Below are positions 26,030 through 35,805 of a DNA stretch of 64,000 nucleotides, in pieces. This stretch comes from an uncultured Aquimarina sp. GTDB lineage: Bacteria; Bacteroidota; Bacteroidia; Flavobacteriales; Flavobacteriaceae. The notes under the pieces were generated by a model. It saw nothing but the letters and a program-made list of their open reading frames with translations. It made no database searches and was not told the DNA's origin. The translations under genes were made by a program, and so were the position numbers. How positions within the stretch are numbered: the stretch's first letter is position 1; every line of letters starts with the position of its first letter. Location: NCBI GenBank assembly GCA_947492105.1, contig CANLMN010000001.1, forward strand, positions 186,001 through 250,000, read 5' to 3'.

Positions 26030-27976
26030 ATGAAAAAACACCTTAAAATTACCGCCTTACTCATTCTTCTAATATCTTTCAAAAGCAACAGTCAAAACTC
26101 TATAATTGACGGATCTCAAATAAAAATTTCAGAATACCTATCAAATTTAAACAATAAATTCGATGATGACGTCAATTTCAGCCTACTTCTTGAAGACTTG
26201 AACAATGTAAACAAAAGAGCTACTATTATAATTGACAAATCATTTATCATTAACAAAAAATTATCGAATGCTGTAAACAAAAACATTTCACTTAAATTCA
26301 TCAATGGCAATGTTATAGAGTTTCAAGATAAGATAAAGAAAGATAGTACGGGAAATAAAACTATAGTAAATCGTGGTCAATTAACTATAAATGGCCACAT
26401 TGATGCTGGCCTTTTTGAAATATTCAGACTTCCGGAAACCGACAAAGAAAAGCATAATTACTTGGTCGAAAGAGTTGTTCATTCAAATAATGATAATGCC
26501 AATATTACATATGCGTATCCGCAATGGTTTGGTGCCATACCTAATGATGGATTCGACGACTATCTAGCAATTCAACAAGCACTAAACTTTCACAAAGATA
26601 TCTTCTTACCGACAGGAAAATATCATATTTCAAAACATCTAGAAATCTCGAAAAATGACGCTACAATAATTGGCTCTGGTCTTAGAACAAGAATTTCTAC
26701 ATTGAATAGTTTTAGTGACTACAACATGCTTCAAAATTTCAAGCATGATCTCCAACAAATAAGCAATAATGAAGAGAAAGAGCATAAAGTATATCATGTT
26801 AAAATTGAAAACCTGCATTTTCTAACACGGGAAATAGCAGACTACTCAAAAAGAGTCACTTGTATAAACTTAGTTCATCCAAATGAAGGTGGTGTAATTA
26901 GAGATACTTATTTCTCAAGCACAAATTTTAAATGGAACAACAACGACTATCCTACTAAAATAGCTGGCAAAACTGCCATAAAGCTCCACAATAAAAAATC
27001 AGGACCTTATTCAAGTATAAATGTTTTTCTTATTGAAAACTGTGTTAACTATGGTCTATGGAAAGGAAAACAATTAGTTGCGGGAAATTTTGGTAATGGG
27101 CTCAATATCAATAAATATACTTTTAGCCAAAGTGAAGATAGTTTTATCGATATAAGTGGCTTAAGCGGTGTTATTATTAATGATAGCCATTTAGAATATG
27201 CTGGATGGATTAAAGGAAAAAAAGATGTGATAAAAATTAATAGATGCGATATAGTTAAACTCTCAAATTTAAAAATTTGGAATGATGGAGGGTGGCAAAA
27301 AATGAATGATCGTTTATATAATAAAGAATTGACTGCTATCCATTTTTCAAAAGAAGGGGATTCGTCCAAAACAGCATTCCGTAATTCGCATATAGTAGAG
27401 AATACTTCACTTATAGTTTCTGGATATCAACAAGGTTTTGACATATCTATCAAAGATGACCTTCTGGAAAAAGAATTGAAAACTCAAAAAGGAATTCGCA
27501 CAATCAATGAATATTCCAAATTTGAAACTAGTTATATTGACCGTGATGGAGAACTATTTGGTGTCGAAAACCATAATAATTATCAAATTGTTTCGATTGA
27601 TAGACCTTTTACAATTAATGATTCATCAAAATCCATTGAAATACCCTATAAGCTCGATAAGGGTAATCATTCAGCAGAAGTTCTTATCACTGCAAGAAAT
27701 AATGACAATGGACTCCCGGTGGTTTTCAAATTTATAATAGCGAATGCAGATAACACAGGAGGACACAACCCTAGTCTACCCATAAATAGTCTACCAAATA
27801 ACACACATAATGCCACTATAGTAAATAAACTAAACCCTGATTTGAATTTTTCTATTGGATATAATGAATCAACTAAGTTTTATTCTTTGAATATTGATAA
27901 CATTAATGGATTATCTTATGTAAAAATTACACTTATGGGACATCTATTTTATGATGGTCAACAATTAGGGAAATAG
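26030..27976 (+). CDS. secreted right-handed beta-helix (pectate-lyase-like) protein
   Basis: 648 residues from the start at 26030, which puts the signal peptide MKKHLKITALLILLISFKSN at the N-terminus; a frame open to 25991 would precede it with unlikely residues. The motif YPQWFGAIPNDGFDDYLAIQ followed by DIFLPTGKYHISKHLEI is the start of a pectate-lyase-superfamily beta-helix, as in Pectate_lyase_3. Repeating short strands fill the middle, and the last 130 residues look like a separate beta-domain. I see no T9SS signal. It may bind or cleave a polysaccharide; no catalytic residues can be named. Confidence 0.75.
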   Translation: MKKHLKITALLILLISFKSNSQNSIIDGSQIKISEYLSNLNNKFDDDVNFSLLLEDLNNVNKRATIIIDKSFIINKKLSNAVNKNISLKFINGNVIEFQDKIKKDSTGNKTIVNRGQLTINGHIDAGLFEIFRLPETDKEKHNYLVERVVHSNNDNANITYAYPQWFGAIPNDGFDDYLAIQQALNFHKDIFLPTGKYHISKHLEISKNDATIIGSGLRTRISTLNSFSDYNMLQNFKHDLQQISNNEEKEHKVYHVKIENLHFLTREIADYSKRVTCINLVHPNEGGVIRDTYFSSTNFKWNNNDYPTKIAGKTAIKLHNKKSGPYSSINVFLIENCVNYGLWKGKQLVAGNFGNGLNINKYTFSQSEDSFIDISGLSGVIINDSHLEYAGWIKGKKDVIKINRCDIVKLSNLKIWNDGGWQKMNDRLYNKELTAIHFSKEGDSSKTAFRNSHIVENTSLIVSGYQQGFDISIKDDLLEKELKTQKGIRTINEYSKFETSYIDRDGELFGVENHNNYQIVSIDRPFTINDSSKSIEIPYKLDKGNHSAEVLITARNNDNGLPVVFKFIIANADNTGGHNPSLPINSLPNNTHNATIVNKLNPDLNFSIGYNESTKFYSLNIDNINGLSYVKITLMGHLFYDGQQLGK

Positions 27977-28283
27977 AAAATAATGTATGATTATTTTATT
28001 GTCTTAGCACTCCGAACATCAATCAAAAATTTTACAGATAAAACATTAATTAACAATACGTTTTAACAAACTCCAATTCTTTACATTTACCAGAGTAATA
28101 AGGGCAAATAATTGCTTTTTTTAGATTAAGTGAGACCTCACAAACCTCACTAATTCTATGGTTACATCACGAAAATGACTAAAATTGAAGGTGACAAAAA
28201 AAGCTCTGTATTTTTTATCATCTACTAGGATATTGATAGAAAATCAACAATCTTTTTTTTATTTCAAATTGAATGTGACATCC

Positions 28284-28325
28284 GTTAAAATATAATTGTA
28301 GGTCAAAATAACTGAACTATTTTTT
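28284..28325 (+). repeat. dispersed repeat C, copy 4 (short)
   Basis: Reads GTTAAAATATAATTGTAGGT then CAAAATAACTGAACTATTTT. It matches the central part of the C consensus but lacks the ATACCA end and the CGCTAG end. Confidence 0.6.
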
Positions 28326-28347
28326 AAATGGCATTAGGTCTATTAGA

Positions 28348-28387
28348 ACGCCATATGATACTAGCTCAAAAATGTATCATATGGCGT
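28348..28387 (-). terminator. 14-bp perfect hairpin downstream of T9SS gene
   Basis: ACGCCATATGATAC (28348-28361) pairs with GTATCATATGGCGT (28374-28387) around a 12-base loop, starting 18 bases past the stop of the minus-strand gene. There is no following T-run on either strand, so it may stabilise the 3' end rather than terminate on its own. Confidence 0.5.
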
Positions 28388-28405
28388 ATATCTACAGTAA
28401 TATGA

Positions 28406-29518
28406 TCATTTCATTATCAATATTTTACTGACACTATTTTGATTACCCTCTCCAAATACTTTCACGAAATACATCCCTGAAGTAAAATCCGTACCTCTAG
28501 ATATTTCCACAACACCATTAACAGCTACTTTTTTGTAAACCAATTTTCCCAACAAGTCATATATCATAACCTTCGCCTTGTCAAAACCCTGCAAAGAAAT
28601 CTTGAATACATCAGCCGCTGGATTTGGAGAAATTGTCAAGGAAGAAATTAACTGTCTTTCATCAAAAACTACTGTTTTATTTTCTTTTTTACCTTTTCTT
28701 GTTTTTCTCAAATAAGATTTCACCTTATTTTCAAACTTTTTGAATGTACAATTCTGATCCTTAAAATCAGTAAGTAAATACCACAACATTCCAGCATCAG
28801 AAATATCAGCCTTATTTTTGATACTCTTGAAATCAGGCCATTCTGTCTCTCCCTTTTTTACATGTTTCCATATTTCCCTAACTTTATTACTATCATGATT
28901 TCTAGCCCAATACATGTTATTGATAGGCTTTTTTAGATTCGTATTCTGGTCTTTAATACGTTGCACAAAAACTTTTCTACTAGGTACACCTGATATTCTT
29001 AAGATATCAGTTAAATCATGAAAATCTCCTACATCATTAGCTACATGATGCGTTATATATCTCACAAATTTTCTTTTCCCCTTTTTGGCTCGAACTAAGG
29101 CCTCATACAATAAGTCGGTTTCGCCGGCATTTATGACGTATAGTAAACTTTTTTTAGAGGCTTTGTTTATTTGAGCCGCCAAATGCTTTCTTGCTGCATC
29201 ACGCTGATTGTTAAAATTAAAAAAGTCTTTTTTAATAAAACCACCCCATTCCTCTGCCGTTCCGAACAAACTCCTTGCCATCATACCTTCTCTATCCTTC
29301 ATACCACTTAAGTCGCATGAATGAGTGTAATGAACCAAGTCTTTCTCTCTATTAAAAATCTTAAGCATGACAAGAGATGCTGATGTTCCCCCGATATCAT
29401 CTGGGTCTGGTGAGTTACCATCTGCAATCACGGCAATTTTGCCCTGAAAAGCGAAGGCTGAACTGAATATAGCCAAAAGCAAAATGGTGAAAATCGGTTT
29501 TAAAATTGTTGTTTTCAT
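28406..29518 (-). CDS. secreted nucleoside-hydrolase-like protein with T9SS signal
   Basis: A 370-residue protein. Residues 1-23 are a signal peptide (MKTTILKPIFTILLLAIFSS). The segment KIAVIADGNSPDPDDIGG resembles the metal-binding start of the nucleoside hydrolase fold (DxDPGxDD), as in DUF1593-type proteins. From about residue 290 a T9SS type A sorting domain follows (LTISPNPAADVFKI to the C-terminal KILIMK). Homologous proteins tend to lie near algal-polysaccharide genes; here a GH86-like gene lies upstream on the same strand. Substrate unknown. Confidence 0.75.
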   Translation of the reverse strand: MKTTILKPIFTILLLAIFSSAFAFQGKIAVIADGNSPDPDDIGGTSASLVMLKIFNREKDLVHYTHSCDLSGMKDREGMMARSLFGTAEEWGGFIKKDFFNFNNQRDAARKHLAAQINKASKKSLLYVINAGETDLLYEALVRAKKGKRKFVRYITHHVANDVGDFHDLTDILRISGVPSRKVFVQRIKDQNTNLKKPINNMYWARNHDSNKVREIWKHVKKGETEWPDFKSIKNKADISDAGMLWYLLTDFKDQNCTFKKFENKVKSYLRKTRKGKKENKTVVFDERQLISSLTISPNPAADVFKISLQGFDKAKVMIYDLLGKLVYKKVAVNGVVEISRGTDFTSGMYFVKVFGEGNQNSVSKILIMK

Positions 29519-30140
29519 AAAATTGGTTTTTATAGTTTAAACGTGTGAATTACATAAGTGTACACCAATCATCTGCGAAGCTGTGTATCATTCTAATACT
29601 TGATATAAGAATAATCATAGCGTTTTTTATTACGCATCAACAATACATCGTTTTCCGAAACATTAACATATTGATTGGCAGCGCACTAAACTAAGAACTT
29701 TATGGTAACTATTGCGTACTTATCTTTTTTTTAACTATATATTAAGTATTTACTCATGTATTAGTTAAAATTTTATCAAAAATTAAAAATCAACTTTGAG
29801 TAGATTGAATTAATTTTTGAAGAAAAATACGTTATTAAAACCGCTGACCTAAACAGAACCAGAGTTCGTTCTGATGGACTTTTTGTAGACATGGAGCGGT
29901 AGGCTACATACATTTAGTGACATTTTGTGTCTACTATTTTTGATATTCCAAATACACTATAGACTTTTTGTTTTTGAACAAATTTCAATACTCAGGAACT
30001 AGAAAAATTATTCCAAACCAAAATCAAAAAAACTCAAACCATCTGAAAGTAAATATAAGTTCATATACAAATCCCCACACTGATTCCTATCATTTCTAGG
30101 CCTCAAGCAAAAAATAATAGCTAATTGAGTTACATATAAT
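29519..30140. other. intergenic region without recognised features
   Basis: A 622-base gap between two minus-strand secreted-protein genes. It is AT-rich, contains no copy of the A, B or C repeats that I can see, and no credible frame. Its length suggests the downstream gene has its own promoter. Confidence 0.4.
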
Positions 30141-31823
30141 CTATTCCTTGCGGCGAGCAGATTTTGATCGAAATTCTAATTTTTCGAAGGCAAAGGATGG
30201 AATCTCTGTCTCGACTTGTATAACCGAACCTGTACCTCCATTTGTAGGTGCTATAGTTCTTACCTTTTTCCACACCCCAAATTTATACGGATTTGGGTTC
30301 TCATATAGCTTATACGCCGCTTGACCTGCTTTATTTAATATATGTTTTGCATCTCCCTTATTATCTGATTCTTTTTTTAATGATGCTCTGTGATCCTTTA
30401 AAAAGTTCTGTAGTCCATTATGCGCTTCTCCGTATGCCATACTTCTATAATACAAGAGCGATCCAACAGGTAATTTTGTAGTAAAAGAAATACGAACAGC
30501 CTCTTTTTCTTTATAGGCTAATGAGTTTGCATTATAATTATACACCAAGACGTCATAATTTGAAGCATTTTGTTTTTTGGCAAAAATAGCTTTCAATGTA
30601 TTTTTTGACTCTGCTGGACTACCAGACGATGTCGTTTTATAATGCGTCTTCCCAACCATTGTTTTCAGTGTTTTTATGGCAGGTCTATCCTCAGAACCTT
30701 TTCTATTACCCCATCTATAAATACGGCTCAATCCTTTGTCTTTATTGGCATAGAATTGATTCGAAAATTCTAATTCTACGATTTCTCGATGAGAAGTTGA
30801 ACAATTGACATAACCATTAGGCCCCACCATTTTTGTAACAGTCGCATATTCCATTAAATCTATCTTGGTCTCGGCATTCCATTTGGGATGATTCACAAGT
30901 CCACCAAAAAGCTCTTCGAATTTACCTTCCATATCTCGATGCTTTTTATTCCCTATAATAACGTAATCAGAAACTCCCCAAAAATCATAACGTACATTGT
31001 TATCATAACAATAGGTGATAAAATCTTTGGCAAATGATGCAAAAGGTTTTCCTTTATAATTCAAAACACTCCCTTTCTTATACAAAAAGTTTGGAGCTCG
31101 CGTGTGCAACCCTATTTTGGCATCTGGTACTATGGCTCTTATTGCTTTCTCGGTATTAGCAAAGTGCGCTATAAATTCTTCTTTGGTTCCCCTCCAATGT
31201 TCAGGAGTTTCAATTTCTGATCCTACTCTAAAACGCCAAGAGCGAACTTTTTCTTTGCCATAAGTCTCTACTAATTTTGTCATCAACGCCTTGATATAGT
31301 CGTGATATGCTTGTTTATCAGCAGGTGGTAGAGCATTCCCATAGACTGTCATTCGCTCGTCTTCACTAAAATTCACTCCATCTTTTGTTCCCTTTGGAAT
31401 AAAAGTATATCCGTGTTGAAAAGCCCACGGAGGCTGATCCAATACTATTTGAAAAATTTCTGTTTGTGAATTGATAATTTTGTTGAGCCTTTTGATTAGT
31501 GGCTTCCATTGATACACATACACATTATTGATAGAATCATACAAACAAGTATCAAACTCCAAGTCCATCTGTCGTTTACCCTTGCCTCTCTTGTTGATTC
31601 CGCCAATCATTCTGACAATATTCATCTTGAGATCTGATCGAACATTAGATCCTGTTTTGGGGCTTATACGATTCGCAACTCCCCAAATATCATGCAATGG
31701 AGTTTTCTGATCCTCCGTGTTGGTAAAATCTGTTGATAACGTAACTTGAGCCTTTAAACAAAAGATCGTCAAACAACACAATATAATGGTAATAGTTTTT
31801 TTCAATTGATTATTTTCTTTCAT
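30141..31823 (-). CDS. secreted clan GH-A glycosidase, GH86-like (agarase/porphyranase type)
   Basis: A 560-residue protein with a signal peptide (KKTITIILCCLTIFCLKAQ). The domain reads as a TIM barrel: HDIWGVANRISPKTGSNVR, NIVRMIGGINK, QIVLDQPPWAFQHGYTF, then SWRFRVGSEIETPEHWRG with the probable acid/base Glu and DLMEYATV with the probable nucleophile Glu. This pattern is closest in my memory to GH86 beta-agarases and porphyranases; GH39 is the alternative. No T9SS signal is visible and the C-terminus is basic (SARRKE). It is likely to be periplasmic or surface-associated. Red-algal galactan as substrate is inference. Confidence 0.7.
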   Translation of the reverse strand: MKENNQLKKTITIILCCLTIFCLKAQVTLSTDFTNTEDQKTPLHDIWGVANRISPKTGSNVRSDLKMNIVRMIGGINKRGKGKRQMDLEFDTCLYDSINNVYVYQWKPLIKRLNKIINSQTEIFQIVLDQPPWAFQHGYTFIPKGTKDGVNFSEDERMTVYGNALPPADKQAYHDYIKALMTKLVETYGKEKVRSWRFRVGSEIETPEHWRGTKEEFIAHFANTEKAIRAIVPDAKIGLHTRAPNFLYKKGSVLNYKGKPFASFAKDFITYCYDNNVRYDFWGVSDYVIIGNKKHRDMEGKFEELFGGLVNHPKWNAETKIDLMEYATVTKMVGPNGYVNCSTSHREIVELEFSNQFYANKDKGLSRIYRWGNRKGSEDRPAIKTLKTMVGKTHYKTTSSGSPAESKNTLKAIFAKKQNASNYDVLVYNYNANSLAYKEKEAVRISFTTKLPVGSLLYYRSMAYGEAHNGLQNFLKDHRASLKKESDNKGDAKHILNKAGQAAYKLYENPNPYKFGVWKKVRTIAPTNGGTGSVIQVETEIPSFAFEKLEFRSKSARRKE

Positions 31824-31964
31824 AAAACATATTTATATAAATATCATAAAGAACTACCCTCAAGTATCCCAAACAACACTACATACTATTTTGTACAAAA
31901 ATTAACACAATAACTATTCCAATTCGCACTACAACCCTAGAAAGAATCTATTCTTTTATTTTTT

Positions 31965-32378
31965 TTACAAAAAACTCTTGATTGCCAGCTCATATCCTTG
32001 CATACCAAATCCCAAAATCACCCCCTTTGCTACAGGAGAAATATAGGACTGGTGACGAAATTCTTCTCTACCAAATGTATTAGAAATATGTACCTCAATA
32101 ACGGGAACTCCAACAGCTTTTATAGCATCTCCAATCCCTATAGACGTATGTGTATAAGCGCCTGCATTCAAAATCACTCCATCAAAAACCCCATCTGCTT
32201 CCTGAATCTGAGTAATAAGTTCACCCTCGATATTCGATTGATAATAGACTAACTCCTGATCCGCAAATTGGGTTTCTAGCGTTTTGAAAAAGTCTTCAAA
32301 GGTTTGACTACCATAAATACCCGGTTCACGTTTGCCTAGTAAATTCAAATTAGGTCCATTGATAATAAGTAGCTTCAT
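31965..32378 (-). CDS. aroQ: type II 3-dehydroquinate dehydratase
   Basis: 137 residues from MKLLIINGPNLNLLGKREPG at 32378, which is the normal start of the family; the frame continues to 32441 with unlikely residues. The catalytic Tyr lies in the flexible loop GIYGSQTFEDF, the Asn/His motif is GVILNAGAYTHTS, and EVHISNTFGREEFR carries the second conserved His and Arg. It converts 3-dehydroquinate to 3-dehydroshikimate. aroQ and xerD are often divergent neighbours in flavobacteria; here a porin gene lies between them. Confidence 0.95.
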   Translation of the reverse strand: MKLLIINGPNLNLLGKREPGIYGSQTFEDFFKTLETQFADQELVYYQSNIEGELITQIQEADGVFDGVILNAGAYTHTSIGIGDAIKAVGVPVIEVHISNTFGREEFRHQSYISPVAKGVILGFGMQGYELAIKSFL

Positions 32379-33131
32379 GAAAAAATATTTGATTAGAATG
32401 TGTAGATTTGAGTATTGTTTTTCGTGTTCTCGTTCTGGCAAAAAATAACACTAAGCTCACAGCTATTTTGAAAGAAACGTCCCTCCCAAAACTTCTGCAT
32501 ATTTTCATTTTAGTGGTATATTTGAATTGATCTTTTTTATTTTTTTGATCAAAACACCTATCAAGAAAAACACAACTATTGAAATGCAAAAATATAAATT
32601 TAAGATAGAAACTCATCTTGTATTTTTGTTTTCAATCCAAAATGTTATAAAATTTTATCCGCTACAGCACTTTTCCCCATGTACTATACGCTGTACCATT
32701 TCTACTATAGAGAAGTTTTCGTGCTCTATAGCACTGCTACGAAATACAAAAAACATTTCAGTTGATCAAAAAACGCCTATTTCCCGTTAGAATCAAAAAA
32801 GTGTGAACCACTATTGAAATTAAAAAGAAAAGTCAATTTATAGTGATAAATTCCTGATATACTCTCATAAAAGCATATAGCAGTATAGAAAACTGTAATA
32901 AAATCGAATATTTTATTAAGGATCTATGTACAAATATCCCATTGGCTCAAATGTATCTATCCCTAAGAATTTGTCTATCAAACAAGATGATTACCCTCAA
33001 AAACACCACTAAAGATAAACTTGACTGCTATCAACACATTGATAGAGTTTACGCTATTGCATAGCAGCCAAAAGGCATATCGTTTTTTCCAAGTACTTTA
33101 CTGCTAGAGAACCTTTTTGGATATTTCTGAA
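32379..33131. other. intergenic region without a supported gene
   Basis: A 753-base AT-rich gap upstream of aroQ. It holds small inverted repeats such as CTATCAACACATTGATAG (33027-33044) and a phrase GCTATTGCATAGC near 33053-33065 that recalls part of repeat B. Frames at 32350-32790 are low-complexity and shadow one another. Confidence 0.4.
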
Positions 33132-33752
33132 CTAAAATCGGAAACCTCCAGCTATTTGAAACACTGAATTACGAGTATCATTACTCAATCCATCAATAGA
33201 TTTGAGCACACTTATAGCCCCTATAGAATATCTTACTTGCCCAAAAAAGCCATCATCAGACTTATATTCTAAGCCTAGAACCCCACTAAAATCTATAACA
33301 TTAAAAAGATCCAAATCTTCTCGTTCATTACCTGCGCCGATAGGGCTATTAATAATCTCCTGCTGTCCCTGAACATTGACACCTAGCTGTGGTCCTAGAA
33401 CTGCCGTAAAATTATCTGTAATATAATACTTTATCATTGCCGGAAAATTGATGTAATTCAGATTTACCTGCAATTCCTCTTTGGAACCATCATCATTTAC
33501 ATCCTCCTCATAGCGGTATCCTTGCTCAGAAAATAACACCTCTCCTTGGATACTAAAACTACGACTAACATAAAATTCTGCAAGAAATCCAGCATGAAAC
33601 CCTACTCTACCGAAGACGCTTTCTTCTCTATCACCACCGACAACGCTGGCAAAATTTACCCCTCCTTTAAAACCTATATGTACAGGCTCTTGGGAAAAAC
33701 CAATATACGACAACAGCATTAAAGCTGTAATGACAATACTATTTTTGTTCAT
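33132..33752 (-). CDS. porin-family outer-membrane beta-barrel protein
   Basis: A 206-residue protein with a signal peptide (MNKNSIVITALMLLSYIGFS, cleavage near SQEP). The mature part matches the PorT-like/outer-membrane beta-barrel family: VHIGFKGGVNFASV, GFHAGFLAEFYVS, FSIQGEVLFSEQGYRY, and the C-terminal IAGGFRF ending in Phe. Likely an eight-stranded barrel. It stands alone, and nothing indicates a specific ligand. Confidence 0.85.
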   Translation of the reverse strand: MNKNSIVITALMLLSYIGFSQEPVHIGFKGGVNFASVVGGDREESVFGRVGFHAGFLAEFYVSRSFSIQGEVLFSEQGYRYEEDVNDDGSKEELQVNLNYINFPAMIKYYITDNFTAVLGPQLGVNVQGQQEIINSPIGAGNEREDLDLFNVIDFSGVLGLEYKSDDGFFGQVRYSIGAISVLKSIDGLSNDTRNSVFQIAGGFRF

Positions 33753-33949
33753 GTTGTTAAGAGTATTTAGGGTGTGACAAAAATAAAGTTTAATAACGAT
33801 ATGTTACTCATTTTATGGTGCATTTTTAATTTAAAACACCGATTTAATCCGATTAAGATACAAAAAAGAAGACAGAAGTACTTGTTTTCATGGTTACAGA
33901 CAAAAAACCTCCTATTTTTGACACTATAAACCCAATTGATAATAACTCC

Positions 33950-34846
33950 ATGAAATGGAAAGATGCCATACAGGATTATAAGCACTATCTGCGTATAGAA
34001 CGTGGTCTGTCCAAAAACTCCATTATTAGTTATGGTATGGACATAGAACGTTTAATCAATTTCTTAGAAAACAACACGATACAAACTTCTCCTCTGACAA
34101 TTCAGAAAGATACCATTCAACTATTCATTTACGAAACCGCAAAACTCGTCAATGCTCGTTCGCAATCGAGAATCATTTCGGGGCTCAAAAGTTTTTTTAA
34201 CTATCTAATATTCGAAGATTACCGAGAGACCAACCCCATGGAACTTATCGAAGCTCCCAAATTAGGACGGAAATTACCCGATACCTTGTCCGTAGAAGAA
34301 ATCGATTTACTAGTTGCCACAATTGATCTAAGTAAACCAGAAGGTGAGCGCAATAGAGCAATTTTAGAAACCTTATACGGTTGTGGCTTACGAGTAACAG
34401 AGTTATTAGACTTACGAATTTCGGATTTATTTTTTAAAGAAAATTTTATAAACGTTACTGGCAAAGGCAACAAACAACGTTTTGTTCCTATCGGTGCAAC
34501 TACACAAAAATTCATCCTGATCTACTTGGAACATACGCGAATACATCTCAATATCCAAAAAGGGCATGAAGACTTTGTTTTTCTCAATAGAAGAGGAAAA
34601 CAACTTACCAGAGCTATGATTTTCACGATTGTAAAACAACTTGCAATACAAGCACAAATTCGAAAAAAAATTAGCCCTCATACATTCCGACATTCTTTTG
34701 CTACACACCTGTTAGAAAACGGAGCAGATCTCCGAGCTATACAACTCATGCTAGGTCATGAAAGTATTACTACTACAGAAATTTATATGCATCTTGACAG
34801 ATCCCACCTAAGAGAAGTAATGCACGCCTACCACCCGAGACAGTAG
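33950..34846 (+). CDS. xerD: site-specific tyrosine recombinase
   Basis: 298 residues from the start MKWKDAIQDYKHYL at 33950; the frame is open to 33890 but 298 is the E. coli XerD length. From this start the catalytic residues fall at Arg148 (CGLRVTE), Lys172 (GKGNKQR), His244 and Arg247 (HTFRH), His270 (LGHES) and Tyr279 (EIYMH), the same numbers as in E. coli XerD. It should resolve chromosome dimers at dif. As a lone housekeeping copy it is not evidence for an integrative element. Confidence 0.93.
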   Translation: MKWKDAIQDYKHYLRIERGLSKNSIISYGMDIERLINFLENNTIQTSPLTIQKDTIQLFIYETAKLVNARSQSRIISGLKSFFNYLIFEDYRETNPMELIEAPKLGRKLPDTLSVEEIDLLVATIDLSKPEGERNRAILETLYGCGLRVTELLDLRISDLFFKENFINVTGKGNKQRFVPIGATTQKFILIYLEHTRIHLNIQKGHEDFVFLNRRGKQLTRAMIFTIVKQLAIQAQIRKKISPHTFRHSFATHLLENGADLRAIQLMLGHESITTTEIYMHLDRSHLREVMHAYHPRQ

Positions 34847-35027
34847 CCGATGCTAAAAACCTACTTAAAGTACAGTTTTACCCTTTGTTAACATAATATT
34901 ATAACGAAAAATAGAATTTTTATTTTTTTAATTTATTTTTTCGATATAGCTTAGCACCTGATTTAAAGCTAACTATTTACGTTTAGAAAAACTATCATAT
35001 TATTAACAATAAAAACTATCTACTTTT

Positions 35028-35423
35028 ATGAAAAAAATTACTTTTTCCTCCATTTTTTTCCTACTCTGTTTTCTAGGTTTCTCACAGGAACATCAACTCA
35101 TAGGAAAATGGTCAAATACCACGGATAATAATAAAGGTGAAAAATTCGAATTCAGAAAAGATCAAACAGCGATCATGACAAAAGAAGGAACGGATTCTCC
35201 ACCTTTCAAATATTCTTTCAACACAAAAAAAACTCCTAACTGGGTTGACTTAACTATAGATGAAGAGGATTTTAAGATGACGATGCAAGGACTTGTAGAA
35301 TTTATTGATGAAAACACCGTAAAACTAGAACTATTTCCAGAAACTTCAGGAGATCATCCTTCTAAATTTTCACTCACAACAGATAGCAATGATATCACGT
35401 ACATAATTCTAAAGCGCATATAA
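35028..35423 (+). CDS. small secreted lipocalin-like protein
   Basis: A 131-residue protein with signal peptide MKKITFSSIFFLLCFLGFSQ. The mature part opens HQLIGKWSNTTDNN, the GxW start typical of lipocalin-like and calycin families, and continues with alternating strands (EKFEFRKDQTAIMTK, WVDLTIDEEDFKMTM, NTVKLELFPE). Too short to assign a ligand. A terminator lies about 120 bases downstream, so it appears to be a single-gene unit. Confidence 0.7.
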   Translation: MKKITFSSIFFLLCFLGFSQEHQLIGKWSNTTDNNKGEKFEFRKDQTAIMTKEGTDSPPFKYSFNTKKTPNWVDLTIDEEDFKMTMQGLVEFIDENTVKLELFPETSGDHPSKFSLTTDSNDITYIILKRI

Positions 35424-35805
35424 ACCTCGTGGATAAAAAAATTTCAAAAAGAAAATACTTGTCGCGCAGATAGCGATATTCCACAATTTCTCATAATACC
35501 CAAAGCCTTTTTAAACACATTTTATTCGTTGAATTTTACACTCTCAAAAACTGCGTTACTAAGAATAGCGCAGTTTTTTTCTATCTTCCAAAAACCTTGC
35601 CCTTTGTTCTGCAAATAACCTCTCTTGCAAAACCTGTTTTCTGAAATTGTCTTTGTCAAAACACCTATACATCCAAAGTACCATAAGATGTAATAGTAGG
35701 CTTCATTATATTTTGAACAGTATAAGATCTATTTTAACTCAAATTAGTATATTTAGGACACTTAATAAATAACACAACTAACACGCTAATAACACCAAAT
35801 TACGA
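35424..35805. other. intergenic region with terminator before acs
   Basis: A 382-base gap holding the terminator at 35546-35580. The next 225 bases should carry the acs promoter; TATATTTA at 35748-35755 is one base from the -7 consensus but lacks a good -33 partner. Confidence 0.45.
35546..35580 (+). terminator. intrinsic terminator
   Basis: AAAAACTGCG (35546-35555) pairs with CGCAGTTTTT (35569-35578) and is followed by more T residues, giving a classical GC-core stem with a T-run. Confidence 0.75.

Larger units (their letters stand above)
27977..28405. other. intergenic region with repeat C and a hairpin
   Basis: Lies between convergent genes. It holds repeat C copy 4 (28284-28325) and a perfect 14-bp hairpin (28348-28387). 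No gene is seen in the first 300 bases, which are plain AT-rich DNA. Confidence 0.5.

Noticed and set aside
33950-34846. Tyrosine recombinase as integrase of a mobile island
   Set aside because: Catalytic residue numbering equals E. coli XerD exactly, and the gene lies among housekeeping genes with no attachment-site repeats or phage genes.
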